A DNA stretch of 51,765 nucleotides from Cyanobacteriota bacterium (GCA_019752015.1 JAIEMQ010000029.1:1-51765); one strand, 5' to 3'; counted from the first letter of the stretch, positions 24,718 to 33,005 are shown. Notes: generated by a model not told the origin, from the letters alone. Numbers and translations are program-made.

Positions 24718-25137
24718 GTGCGCGTAATTTCGTGGAATTGAGGCTGCGGCCCAAGAAGTCGATATCGACGAACTCACAACGAGGCGTGGAGGTATTTGAT
24801 CGACGAGCTCAAACCTGATGTCGCCCTTGTTCAAGAAGCGCTAGTAAGAAATGAGGTCACCGATGACGACGGGTCATTGGTATGGAGCGAAACTCGCGGT
24901 GTTGACAGCGGGACCGCCGTGTTCGTCCGCCGCGGGCTCTCGTTTGTCCCTGTACAGTTCGAAGCCGCAGGGTCTTACGTCGCCGGCGCCTCAATCGTCA
25001 GCGACGTAAGCCAGATGCTTGTCTTAAGCGTGCATGTGGGTCCTCCCAACTACCGGAAACATCTAGACACTCTCGCTGGCCGCCTTGCATCGATAGTTCA
25101 AGGCAAGACATATGTTGTCGGCGGTGACCTAGAGAGA
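24718..25137 (+). pseudogene. Endonuclease/exonuclease/phosphatase-family protein, nonsense-mutated and truncated
   Basis: A GTG at 24718 begins RVISWN, the classic N-terminus of the EEP fold, but the next codon (24739-24741) is TGA. The same frame resumes with GCGPRSRYRRTHNEAWRYLI and DELKPDVALVQEALVRNE, which holds the metal-binding Glu motif (QEAL), and runs to KTYVVGGDLE near 25137, where a family member would continue GGDLNAA and onward to the catalytic Asp/His. The C-terminal half is missing: from about 25126 the DNA belongs to another gene on the opposite strand. So this is a remnant, with one nonsense mutation and a 3' deletion. Confidence 0.75.
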
Positions 25138-25354
25138 TGGACACGTGGTTCTGATAGGCGGGACGTTTCTTCTTCCTGCGATAGCCCTCTGCGATGTTTG
25201 ATGGAATCGAGATAACCGCTCGTCTGATTTGCCTACGTAGATCGAATTCTTCGCTCGGCATTGACTTGGTTGCCACGTAGACGAGATCGACCAGATCCAT
25301 CGCGCGTTGCCAGACTTCGAGATCTCGGAAGGACCCAATATTTGTTGCGCTCAT
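25126..25354 (-). pseudogene. Four-helix-bundle protein (23S rRNA intervening-sequence type), 3' truncated
   Basis: ATG 25354 opens SFRDLEVWQRAMDLVDLVY, SEEFDLRRQIRRAVISIPSN and IAEGYRRKKKRPAYQNHVSI, the recognisable first two-thirds of the IVP / S23 four-helix family. The text stops matching after SISLG, where intact members continue into a helix starting about S-Q-G-E-L-E-T-Q. At that point (about 25126) it meets the truncated EEP gene tail to tail. The frame stays open through the EEP remnant to 24998 but encodes no family sequence there. Role of the family is unknown; such genes often lie in mobile or variable DNA. Confidence 0.7.
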
Positions 25355-25504
25355 GCTCGCGACTACAGCATGGGCAATGCCATCGCAATTCCGAGAGAAA
25401 AACGGCGTTTGGAGAATTGGATGGCAACCGCAGTTGCCGCCCCATGAGAATCACGCCCGATCACTGCGCAACGCCGGTTGCGCGAGCGCAATAGAAGTTG
25501 TCAT
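25355..25504. other. Non-coding stretch upstream of the four-helix remnant
   Basis: I see no recognisable gene, hairpin or promoter in these 150 bp. It is the 5' flank of the four-helix gene remnant and ends at a simple-sequence array. Confidence 0.5.
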
Positions 25505-25510
25505 GACCCC

Positions 25511-25611
25511 GCGACCGCGACCGCGACCGCGACCGCGAACCCCCGGCTCCCGGTTCCCGGCTCCCGGTTCCCGGCTGCCGGCTCCCGGCTCCCGGCTCCC
25601 GGCTCCCGGGA
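25511..25611. repeat. GCGACC array followed by 7-bp minisatellite
   Basis: About five copies of gcgacc (25511-25538) run into about ten heptamer units cggctcc/cggttcc (25542-25611). The block ends one base before the stop of the zinc-ribbon gene. Confidence 0.9.
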
Positions 25612-25860
25612 TTAGAGCTTTTTCTCTTCCTTGATCCTGTCGCGCAGTGCGCTGAGATTGAAGACGCCGGACTTGTCCTGCGTCGCGAGGTAGTCGCTCA
25701 AGCACTTGCGCGAGCAGAACGCGCCGCCGTCTTCGAGCGTATCGGTGGAGGTCATGCCTTCGCTGTCGGCGGGCAGCAGCTTGTGCCGCCGGAATTCGAA
25801 GACGTCGAACGGCTGCTTGAGCGGAAAGGATTCACCGCACTTCTTGCACCGGATGCTCAT
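25612..25860 (-). CDS. Small zinc-ribbon-like protein, copy 1
   Basis: 82 aa, soluble. Two Cys pairs, CKKCGESFP at residues 5-13 and FCSRKCLSDYL at about 48-58, suggest a single zinc site. Between them FDVFEFRRHKLLPADSEG is shared with copy 2. The C-terminus is a charged helix (LSALRDRIKEEKKL). I do not recognise the family. The spacing CxxC-x(38)-CxxxC recalls MYM/TRASH-like zinc fingers, where FCSxxC is common. The gene starts 3 bp after the stop of copy 2, on the same strand. No function can be assigned. Confidence 0.75.
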   Translation of the reverse strand: MSIRCKKCGESFPLKQPFDVFEFRRHKLLPADSEGMTSTDTLEDGGAFCSRKCLSDYLATQDKSGVFNLSALRDRIKEEKKL

Positions 25861-25863
25861 AGG

Positions 25864-26082
25864 TTATTTCCGCCTCAGGTCCATCAGGCCCGACTTGTCG
25901 CTCGACTTCAGGTAATCGCTCAGGCACTTGCGCGAGCAGAACGTGCCGCCGTCTTCGATCATGTCGGTGTGCATCGTGCCGTCGGGATCGGCCGGCAGAT
26001 AGGCATGGCGTCGTAGCTCGAACAGGTCGTACGGCTGGTTCTTCGGAAACGACTCGCCACATTGCTTGCACCGCATGCTCAT
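25864..26082 (-). CDS. Small zinc-ribbon-like protein, copy 2
   Basis: 72 aa: CKQCGESFPKNQPYDLFELR, RRHAYLPADPDG, then TFCSRKCLSDYLKSSDKSGL and a basic end (DLRRK). It aligns with copy 1 without gaps over about 65 residues, including both Cys pairs, so the two are tandem duplicates; the main difference is the tail. The pair follows the two large exported multi-domain protein genes in the same direction (15 bp after the first), so it may belong to that transcript although its products are cytosolic. Confidence 0.75.
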   Translation of the reverse strand: MSMRCKQCGESFPKNQPYDLFELRRHAYLPADPDGTMHTDMIEDGGTFCSRKCLSDYLKSSDKSGLMDLRRK

Positions 26083-26097
26083 GTCTGATCCCTTGTC

Positions 26098-27834
26098 CTA
26101 TTGCTTCTGCGCCGACAGTTTAACGTCAACCGACTTCGATTCGCCCTCGCCGATGTCGAGTTTCGTGCCGAGATCCTTGATGCCGGCGAGAAATTCCGGA
26201 TCGCCGGCCTGCCCGTCTTCAAGGCCCCGCAGCGCGACGACGAGATACTGCTCCGGCCCGGGCAGTCCGGTGACGCGATACTTGCCGTCCTGATCGGGCC
26301 GCGCCGCCTTGATGTAGCGCGACTGGTAGGTCCACAGCTTTTCATTGCCCGGGAACACGACGACCGTCGAGTCGAGGACCGGGTTGCCCCCGGTGTCGGT
26401 GACCTGTCCCGTCAGCGACGTGATCTTCTTCGTCAGCATGACCTGCATCCCGGTCACGGTCTGCCCGCGCGGAAATTCCGTGGGCGTGTCGGTGATGTCC
26501 TGGCCGTTGATGATCACGGATTTCATCGCCCAGCCTTGCGGCGGCTGCGCGCGGACTACCACCGGTTCGCTGATGTTGCGCAACGTGAACGACCAGTCGT
26601 CGCCGACGCGCGAGCTGGCCATGCCGGCGCCGAGTCCGACCGATTCGGGAGAGCCGGCGCGCACGCCGACCTGCAGTTGGTCGGCGCGGAAGTCGAACGG
26701 CTCGCCCGTGTCGCTGACGAAGGAGCCGGTGATCACCGCACCCGGAGACGTGACGAGGGTGAGACCTTCGACATCATCGTTGCCGACGGAGATATCGATC
26801 TTGGCCAGCTCGAAGTCGCGGCCGCCGCCGGCGCGCGCCTGGATCACATAGCGGCCGGGCGCGACGTCGTTCAGGCGGAACTTGCCGGCCGCGTCGATGC
26901 GATTGCCCGCACCGCCCTGCTGCATCGCCACGACCGTGATGCCCGCGATCGTCGACGGCAGCGCCATCACCGTGCCGTTGGTCGCCGGGGCGCCGTCCGA
27001 CATCAACACCTGTCCCGACACGCGCACCAGCCGCGTGGCGAACAGGCTGAAACTCACGCCGGTATTCTCCTGCGACACCGCGAGAGCAACGCGTGTCGCT
27101 TCGGCCACGTTCGGCGTGCCTGGATAGTACGTCGGGGCGTATCCCGACGGCTCGCCCATCGGATCGGTGACCTCCGGACCACCCATGCCGCGCAGCGACG
27201 CGCTGACGTAGTAATCGCCTGGCGGCAGCCCGAACAATCTGAATTGTCCCTGGTCGTCGGTCGTGTCGCGTGCGTTCTGTCCCGCGGGTTGCAAGCGGCG
27301 CGACCCTCCGGAGTACGCATATCGAAATGCGGTCACGAGCGCGTTGGCCACCGGCTCGCCGAATTCATCGGTGATGCGGCCGCCGAGCACGCTGCCGCGC
27401 GGCAGCGCGATCGCGATCTTCTCGATCGTCTGGCCGTCGCCGAGCTCGATCGGCGTGCCTGATTCCGACGGCCGCCGCTGTCCGTACTGCAGCGACACGT
27501 AGCCGCCCTGGCTCGCCGTCATCGTGTAGCGGCCGGCCGGCAGCTCCTTGAATTCGAAACGTCCCTGCTGATCGGTGGTCGCGACGCGGCCTTCGCGCGC
27601 TTCCGGAGAATTGATGCGGACCTGCGCGCGCCTGATCGGCGCGCCATTGTCGGCGGCGACGATCTGGCCCCGCATGCTCGCGGTGCCGCGCGGCGCATCA
27701 ACACGCTGCGGCTGCGCCCGCGCCGGACGCTGTCCACGACCCGCCGCGCCGGCGGGCGGCCGCCCGCCGCCACCGCCCTGTGCAAAGGCATTCGCGCCCG
27801 CAGCGAGCGTAATGATCAAAATAAAGAAACGCAT
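26098..27834 (-). CDS. Exported carboxypeptidase-regulatory-like multi-domain protein, paralog 1
   Basis: 578 aa from ATG 27834, the start that opens a signal peptide (MRFFILIITLAAGANAFAQ); the frame upstream is translated tandem repeat. After a Gly/Pro/Arg-rich linker come at least four carboxypeptidase-regulatory / Ig-like beta domains: ASMRGQIVAADNGAPIRRAQ with KELPAGRYTMTASQGGYVSL; VLGGRITDEFGEPVANALVT with GLPPGDYYVSAS; a middle unit (FRLNDVAPGRYVIQA); and TSLTGQVTDTGGNPVLDSTV with RVTGLPGPEQYLVVALRG. No enzyme domain is seen, so it is probably a surface or periplasmic scaffold or sensor. Paralogous to the next gene upstream; both end with an acidic-basic tail (VDVKLSAQKQ here, VDIKLSKLVP there). 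Confidence 0.82.
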   Translation of the reverse strand: MRFFILIITLAAGANAFAQGGGGGRPPAGAAGRGQRPARAQPQRVDAPRGTASMRGQIVAADNGAPIRRAQVRINSPEAREGRVATTDQQGRFEFKELPAGRYTMTASQGGYVSLQYGQRRPSESGTPIELGDGQTIEKIAIALPRGSVLGGRITDEFGEPVANALVTAFRYAYSGGSRRLQPAGQNARDTTDDQGQFRLFGLPPGDYYVSASLRGMGGPEVTDPMGEPSGYAPTYYPGTPNVAEATRVALAVSQENTGVSFSLFATRLVRVSGQVLMSDGAPATNGTVMALPSTIAGITVVAMQQGGAGNRIDAAGKFRLNDVAPGRYVIQARAGGGRDFELAKIDISVGNDDVEGLTLVTSPGAVITGSFVSDTGEPFDFRADQLQVGVRAGSPESVGLGAGMASSRVGDDWSFTLRNISEPVVVRAQPPQGWAMKSVIINGQDITDTPTEFPRGQTVTGMQVMLTKKITSLTGQVTDTGGNPVLDSTVVVFPGNEKLWTYQSRYIKAARPDQDGKYRVTGLPGPEQYLVVALRGLEDGQAGDPEFLAGIKDLGTKLDIGEGESKSVDVKLSAQKQ

Positions 27835-27843
27835 TCGAACCTC

Positions 27844-27882
27844 AGGCACCCAGGCACCCAGGCACCCAGGCACCCAGGCACC
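27844..27882. repeat. 9-bp tandem repeat (caggcaccc)
   Basis: Four copies of caggcaccc just upstream of paralog 1. They lie in the gap that should hold its ribosome site; translated in frame they give CLGAW-type text, which is why the longer start was rejected. Confidence 0.9.
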
Positions 27883-27886
27883 TTTG

Positions 27887-29653
27887 TTATGGCACTAGCT
27901 TAGACAATTTGATGTCGACCGCCTTGAATTCCCCTTCGTTCAACGTGAACGAGTGCGCCTCCTCCCGCGCCCGCGCCAGGAAATCCGGATCGCTGCCCTG
28001 GCCCGACTCGAGATTCTGCACCGCGATGATCATGTAATCGTCGCCCGGCGGCAGCGCCTTGATTGTGTATTTGCCGTTGGTGTCGGGACGCAGCGTTCGC
28101 AGGTATCGCGACTGGAACGTCCACTTGTCGCGGTTGCCGGGAAAGATCACGACGGTGGCATCGACCACCGGCTTACCGCGCTCATCGGTGAGCAGGCCCG
28201 ACAGCTCGGTGGCCTTCTGCGTCAGGACGATTTGCAGCCCCTCGTACACGCGCCCCGGCGTGAACTCGATGCCGCTGTCGATCACATCCGCGCCGTCGAG
28301 CAGGACCGCTTTGACGTACCAACTCGGGCCACCGAGGCTCTGCGTAACGCTCGCTCGGATCAATCGGCGATCGAACAGGCTGTGCATCTCGAACGTGAAG
28401 TCGTCGTTCACCTTGGTTGGTCCGCCGCTCATGATGTTCACTGTCATGTCGGCCTGTTGCGGAAAGATCTGCACCAGGTCCGGACGCATGCTGGGCACCG
28501 TTCCGTCGTCGGTAATCACCACGCCTCTCGCGATCGCGCCGAGGCTGGTCGTCACGATGATGTTGTCGATGTCGTCGTTGCCGACGGTCACGGGCATTAC
28601 AGCGAACTCGGTCGTTGGACCCGGCATGCCGTTCGGGCGGACGTTGATGTTGTATTTGCCGGGCGAGATGTTCGCGAACTGGAACGAGCCATCGCCGGCG
28701 ACCATGGCGTTGCTCATGTTCATGCCGAACGTCATGCCCATCACGGGATCCGCCGGCGTCAGCATCAGCATGCTGCCGCTTACCGGCTCGCCGCGTGAGT
28801 TGAGCACGCGGCCGCGAATGCGCGCCATGCGCGCGACGATCAGCGCGAAGTTCGCGCCGGTCATTTCCTGTCCGGCCTTCAGGGTGACGCGTGTCGCCTC
28901 ACCGAGATTGGATGTGCCCGGGAAATAGGTCGGCGCAAAGCCGTCCTGTTCGGTGTTGATCATGCCCGGCATCAACATCTGGTTGCCGCGATTGTTGGCC
29001 GAGACGAAATAGTCGCCGGGCGCCAGCCCGTAGAGGCGGAAGTAGCCTTGATCGTCGGTGCGATCCTGCGCGCCTTCGCTGCCGCCGGGCACGAGACGCC
29101 GCGCGCCGGACACGAATGCAAACCGCATGGCGGACACCGACGTTCCAGCCACGGCCTCGCCGCCATCATCGACAATGCGTCCGGCAATCACGCCGCCGCG
29201 ATACAGGACGAAGTTCACTTTCTCCGCGCGCTGTCCGTCGCTCAGATCGATCGGCGTGCCGGGATCGCCGGGACGTCGCTGGCCGTAGTTGCCCTGCGCG
29301 AAGCCGCCCTTCATCGCGGTGATCGTGTAACGGCCCGCCGGCAGCTCCTTGATCTCGTAATAGCCTTCGTTGTCGGTGCTCGTGATGCCGCCGCCGCGTC
29401 CTTCCATCGACATCGCGCGCACCTGCGCGCGGCGCACGGGCGCGCCGGTCCCCGATGCGAGCACCTGTCCCTTCAGCACGCCGCTGCCTTTCGGCGGTGT
29501 CTCACCGGGACGCAGCGGCCGCGCCGGCATTTGCTGCGGGTTGCCGGAAGTGGGTTGCGGCCGTTGGACCTGCTGGCCGGGAGTAGTCGCTTGAGCACTC
29601 AGTAGCGCGCTCACGCCGACGACAAAGGCGAACGCCGAAACGAGATTACGCAT
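27887..29653 (-). CDS. Exported carboxypeptidase-regulatory-like multi-domain protein, paralog 2
   Basis: 588 aa with signal peptide MRNLVSAFAFVVGVSALLSA. It has the same layout as paralog 1: Pro/Gln-rich linker, SGVLKGQVLASGTGAPVRRA with IKELPAGRYTITAMKGGFAQ, GQRRPGDPGTPIDLSDGQRA, GVIAGRIVDDGGEAVAGTSV with LYGLAPGDYFVSANN, a middle domain with FANISPGKYNINVRPNG, and ATELSGLLTDERGKPVVDAT with YTIKALPPGDDYMIIAVQNL. The matching phrases run the full length, so the pair arose by duplication. Role unknown; such proteins often carry beta-sandwich stalks. A divergent or upstream partner is not evident: the flavoprotein gene 71 bp upstream points the same way. Confidence 0.85.
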   Translation of the reverse strand: MRNLVSAFAFVVGVSALLSAQATTPGQQVQRPQPTSGNPQQMPARPLRPGETPPKGSGVLKGQVLASGTGAPVRRAQVRAMSMEGRGGGITSTDNEGYYEIKELPAGRYTITAMKGGFAQGNYGQRRPGDPGTPIDLSDGQRAEKVNFVLYRGGVIAGRIVDDGGEAVAGTSVSAMRFAFVSGARRLVPGGSEGAQDRTDDQGYFRLYGLAPGDYFVSANNRGNQMLMPGMINTEQDGFAPTYFPGTSNLGEATRVTLKAGQEMTGANFALIVARMARIRGRVLNSRGEPVSGSMLMLTPADPVMGMTFGMNMSNAMVAGDGSFQFANISPGKYNINVRPNGMPGPTTEFAVMPVTVGNDDIDNIIVTTSLGAIARGVVITDDGTVPSMRPDLVQIFPQQADMTVNIMSGGPTKVNDDFTFEMHSLFDRRLIRASVTQSLGGPSWYVKAVLLDGADVIDSGIEFTPGRVYEGLQIVLTQKATELSGLLTDERGKPVVDATVVIFPGNRDKWTFQSRYLRTLRPDTNGKYTIKALPPGDDYMIIAVQNLESGQGSDPDFLARAREEAHSFTLNEGEFKAVDIKLSKLVP

Positions 29654-29724
29654 GGCGGCTCCGTTCTGCTACCAACCTACGACAGGCTATTAGACGACGT
29701 TTCAGGAGTTTCGGACGCGGCGAA

Positions 29725-31353
29725 CTACGCGAGTTCCCGTGCAATTTCGCGGGCGGCGTTGAAGCCGGAGCCGCCGGTCAGGCCCGTGCCGGGGTGGGCA
29801 CCTGAGCCGCACAGGAACAGGCCTTCGAGCGGCGTCCGATAGCGGCCGAATCCAAGCAGCGGGCGCATGGTGAAGAACTGATCGAGCGACAGCTCGCCGT
29901 GGAAGATGTGTCCGCCGGTCAGCCCCCAGCCGCGTTCGAGATCGAGCGGCGTGATCGTCTGCCGCCCGACGATCAGCGATCCGAGCCCGGGCGCGTACTG
30001 CGCGAGCGTGTTCACGACCGTGTCGCCGAACGCATCACGCGACGTGTCCCAGTTGCCGTCACGCAATTGATACGGCGCAAACTGCGCGTACGCGGACAGC
30101 ACGTGCGCGCCCGGCGGCGCCAATGCTGGATCGGTGAGCGATGGAATCGTGAATTCAATCCACGGCGCCGTCGAGAATGCTCCGTACTTCGCGTGATCGA
30201 AGGCGCGCTCGAGGTAATCGATGTCGGGCGCAATGCGGACGCGGCTGCCCAGCATCTCGCGCGTCGCGCCGGTGAAGGCCGGCAGCGCCGACAGCGCAAG
30301 ATTCACCTTCGCGAGCGTGCCGCGCGTGCGGTAATGCTTCATACGCCACAGGAATTCCGGCGGCAGGTGATCGGCGTCGCACAGCGTCAGGAACGTGCGC
30401 TGTGGATCGACGCCGGAGACTACCGCGCGCGACTCGATGTGCTCGCCGCCCTCGACCGTGACGCCGATGGCGCGATCGTCCTTCGCGTCGATGCGCGATA
30501 CCTGGCAGCCGGTCCTGATCTCGACGCCGAATCTCGTGGCGGCGGCTTCGAGCGATCGCGCGAACGCGGCCGGGCCTCCCGCGACCAGCCGTCCGCCGGG
30601 CCACGCGAGCGCGTGATTCGCGGACGACAGCAGCAGCTGCAGGCCGCTGCCTGCCGACCACGGTCCGAGCATCGCGCCGAAAATGCCGTCAGCCGCGACC
30701 GTCGCTCTCAGCAGTTCGGTGTCGATGGACTCGCCGACCAGATCGGCGGCGGCCATCGGCCCCCATCGCAGCAGCCGCCACTGATCGTCTTTGGGCAGCG
30801 ATCGAAAATCGCGGAGTGTGTGCATCAACGCAAACACGTCGCGCGCGGTCGGGGCATCCACCGACGGTGGCGCGTTGGTGAAGAGCCTTGCGACGAACGC
30901 GCCAAGACGCTGCAGCGTCGCCTGGAACGACGGCCATCGCCCCGCATCCTCCGCCGACCACGATCGCAATCCCTCCGCGGTCTTGCGGCCGTCCTCGTAG
31001 ATCACCACCGCGCGGCCGCCGGGAGCAAGCGCGCTGACGTGGATCGCCGAATCGGCAAACGTCAGGCCGTGCAGGTTCAGCTGCAGCCCCTCGACCACGT
31101 CGCGGCGCACCGGTCCGGTCGAGTGCGAGAGGGTCGGCACGGTAAAGCCCGCGGCGATCTCGCTTTCGGCCGCGCACCCGCCAAGCTCCGCGCGCTGCTC
31201 GAGCAGGAGCGTGCGAACGCCCATCTTGGCCAGCAGCGTCGCGCACGTCAGGCCGTTGACGCCCCCGCCGATCACGATCGCGTCGTACTTCTTGCCGCCT
31301 GCCCTGAGCGACGCCGAGTTCGGGAGCGAAGTCGGCGGAGTCGAATGGGTCAC
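29725..31353 (-). CDS. Phytoene-desaturase-like FAD oxidoreductase, gene 2 of a pair
   Basis: 542 aa from GTG 31353, which overlaps the stop of the preceding flavoprotein gene (gtga); the frame runs on upstream only as shadow. The FAD-binding start is KYDAIVIGGGVNGLTCATLL with the ELGG turn (LLLEQRAELGGCAAE). The C-terminal FAD contact is LFLCGSGAHPGTGLTGGSGF. Related to the upstream protein throughout (LTDPALAPPGAHVLSAYAQF, LGFGRYRTPLEGLFLCG). The family includes carotenoid desaturases, retinol saturase and PYROXD2-type proteins. No phytoene synthase or other carotenoid gene is near, so a different lipid or small-molecule substrate is more likely. Confidence 0.85.
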   Translation of the reverse strand: MTHSTPPTSLPNSASLRAGGKKYDAIVIGGGVNGLTCATLLAKMGVRTLLLEQRAELGGCAAESEIAAGFTVPTLSHSTGPVRRDVVEGLQLNLHGLTFADSAIHVSALAPGGRAVVIYEDGRKTAEGLRSWSAEDAGRWPSFQATLQRLGAFVARLFTNAPPSVDAPTARDVFALMHTLRDFRSLPKDDQWRLLRWGPMAAADLVGESIDTELLRATVAADGIFGAMLGPWSAGSGLQLLLSSANHALAWPGGRLVAGGPAAFARSLEAAATRFGVEIRTGCQVSRIDAKDDRAIGVTVEGGEHIESRAVVSGVDPQRTFLTLCDADHLPPEFLWRMKHYRTRGTLAKVNLALSALPAFTGATREMLGSRVRIAPDIDYLERAFDHAKYGAFSTAPWIEFTIPSLTDPALAPPGAHVLSAYAQFAPYQLRDGNWDTSRDAFGDTVVNTLAQYAPGLGSLIVGRQTITPLDLERGWGLTGGHIFHGELSLDQFFTMRPLLGFGRYRTPLEGLFLCGSGAHPGTGLTGGSGFNAAREIARELA

Positions 31354-32945
31354 GACGTCCTCAAGATCCGATCGGCCGCGTTCTTGCCGGGCGCGCCCAT
31401 GATGCCGCCGCCGGGGTGCGTCGCCGATCCGCACATGTAGAGCCGATCGATCGGCGTCGAGTACCGCGCGTAGCCGGGCACCGGGCGAAGGAAGAACAAC
31501 TGCTCGAGGGTGAGCTCTCCCTGGAAGATGTTGCCTTCGGTCAGTCCGAACTCACGCTCGATGTCGAGCGGCGTCAGCACCTGGCGATGAAGAATGATGT
31601 TCCTGATGTTCGGCGCGTACTGGGCGATCGCGTCGATCACCGCATCGCCGAAGGCCTCGCGCTGCTGGTCCCAGAGCAGCGGCTCCCGGCTCCCGGTTCC
31701 CGGCTCCCGAAGATCATACGGCGCGTACTGAACGAAGCACGACATCACGTGCTTGCCGGGAGGCGCCACCGACGGATCGGTCAGCGACGGAATCACCATG
31801 TCGATGTACGGACGACGGGAAAACTGCCCGTACTTCGCATCGTCATAGGCGCGTTCCATGTAATCGATGCTGGGTGAAATCGAGATCGCGCCGCGCAGGT
31901 GCGGGCCTGGACCGGGCAGGCAGGTGAAGTCCGGCAGCGCATCGAGGGCGAGGTTGACCTTGCCCGACGAGCCGCGGAACTTGTAGCGCCGCACGCCCGC
32001 GACGAACTCTCCGGGCAGCTCGCGCTCGTCCATGAATTTCAGGAAGGTCAGATTCGGATCGACGCTCGACACCACGACGGTGGCGCCGATCTCGTCGCCG
32101 TTCTCGAGCACGACGCCGGTGGCGCGGCCGTTCTTCGTCAGGATGCGGCTGACCGGTGCCTGCGTGCGAATCTCGACGCCGTGTTCGCGCGCCGCTGCCG
32201 CGATCGCATTCGACAGCGCGCCCGTTCCGCCGCGCGACAGCCCCCACGATCGAAAAGCGCCGTCGATCTCGCCCATGTAGTGGTGCAGCAGCACGTAGGC
32301 GGTGCCCGGCGATCGCACGCCGAGGAACGTGCCGATGATGCCCGAAGCCGACATGGTCGCCTTGAGCACGTCGGTCTCGAACCACTGATCGAGAAAATCC
32401 ACCGCGCTCATCGTCAGCAGCTGGACCTGGTTCACGCGATCGTGGAAGCGCATCCCGCGGAAGCGATTGCCCATCGACAGCAGCCCGAGCAGGCCGCGCG
32501 GATCGAGCGAGGTCGGATCGGGCGGCAGCATGCCGAGGATCGGCTTGGCGAAGCGGCCCATCTCGATCATCGCCTTGCCGTACTCGTCGTAGGCCTCGGC
32601 ATCGAGACGCGAGTGCCGGGCGATCTCACGGCGCGTCTTGTAGTGATCGTTGACGCGCCAGAGATAGTCGCCGTTCGGCATCGGCGTCATGGTGCCGTCG
32701 AGCGGCAGCAGCTCCATGCCGTGGCGGGGCAGATCGAGATCGCGAATGATCTCCGGCCTCAACAACGAAACGACGTACGAGCAGACGGAAAACTTGAAGC
32801 CGGGAAAGACTTCTTCGGTGACGGCGGCGCCGCCGAGCACATGACGGCGTTCGAGGACCAGGACTTTGCGTCCGGCGCGGGCCAGATAGGCCGCGCAGGT
32901 CAGCCCGTTATGGCCGCCGCCAATGACAATCGCGTCGTAACGCAC
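31350..32945 (-). CDS. PYROXD2/phytoene-desaturase-like FAD oxidoreductase, gene 1 of a pair
   Basis: 531 aa. MRYDAIVIGGGHNGLTCAAY with VLERRHVLGGAA is the N-terminal dinucleotide site; the C-terminal site is LYMCGSATHPGGGIMGAPGK. The text between (GFKFSVCSYVVSLLRPEIIR, LSRGGTGALSNAIAAAAREH) is typical of the PYROXD2 group. The segment YDLREPGTGSREPLLWDQ is translated minisatellite (DNA 31680-31710), placed in a loop after FVQYAPYDL, where gene 2 has only AQFAPYQLRDGNWD; the paralog thus shows directly that this is an insertion. First gene of the pair; divergent from the GcvT-like gene with a 60-bp gap. Confidence 0.88.
   Translation of the reverse strand: MRYDAIVIGGGHNGLTCAAYLARAGRKVLVLERRHVLGGAAVTEEVFPGFKFSVCSYVVSLLRPEIIRDLDLPRHGMELLPLDGTMTPMPNGDYLWRVNDHYKTRREIARHSRLDAEAYDEYGKAMIEMGRFAKPILGMLPPDPTSLDPRGLLGLLSMGNRFRGMRFHDRVNQVQLLTMSAVDFLDQWFETDVLKATMSASGIIGTFLGVRSPGTAYVLLHHYMGEIDGAFRSWGLSRGGTGALSNAIAAAAREHGVEIRTQAPVSRILTKNGRATGVVLENGDEIGATVVVSSVDPNLTFLKFMDERELPGEFVAGVRRYKFRGSSGKVNLALDALPDFTCLPGPGPHLRGAISISPSIDYMERAYDDAKYGQFSRRPYIDMVIPSLTDPSVAPPGKHVMSCFVQYAPYDLREPGTGSREPLLWDQQREAFGDAVIDAIAQYAPNIRNIILHRQVLTPLDIEREFGLTEGNIFQGELTLEQLFFLRPVPGYARYSTPIDRLYMCGSATHPGGGIMGAPGKNAADRILRTS
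31680..31710. repeat. 7-bp minisatellite inside the PYROXD2-like gene
   Basis: About four heptamer units encode REPGTGSREP. Comparison with the neighbouring paralog, which lacks it (YQLRDGNWD), marks it as an in-frame gain of 4-5 residues or more. Confidence 0.9.
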
Positions 32946-33005
32946 CGGCCAGATTATCCTTCAAGCCCCAGGTCCCAGGCCCCAGGCCCGCAGTAATATT
33001 CTGTC

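Noticed and set aside
24611-25611. CRISPR array
   Set aside because: The tandem units are 6-7 bp and contiguous, with no spacers of constant length and no cas genes.
29899-31440. 513-aa plus-strand open frame opposite the flavoprotein gene
   Set aside because: It mirrors the codon structure of the minus-strand phytoene-desaturase-like gene and has no recognisable domain.
29725-32945. Carotenoid biosynthesis cluster
   Set aside because: Two phytoene-desaturase-like genes are present, but no phytoene synthase, cyclase or other carotenoid gene, and gene 1 looks like the PYROXD2 group.
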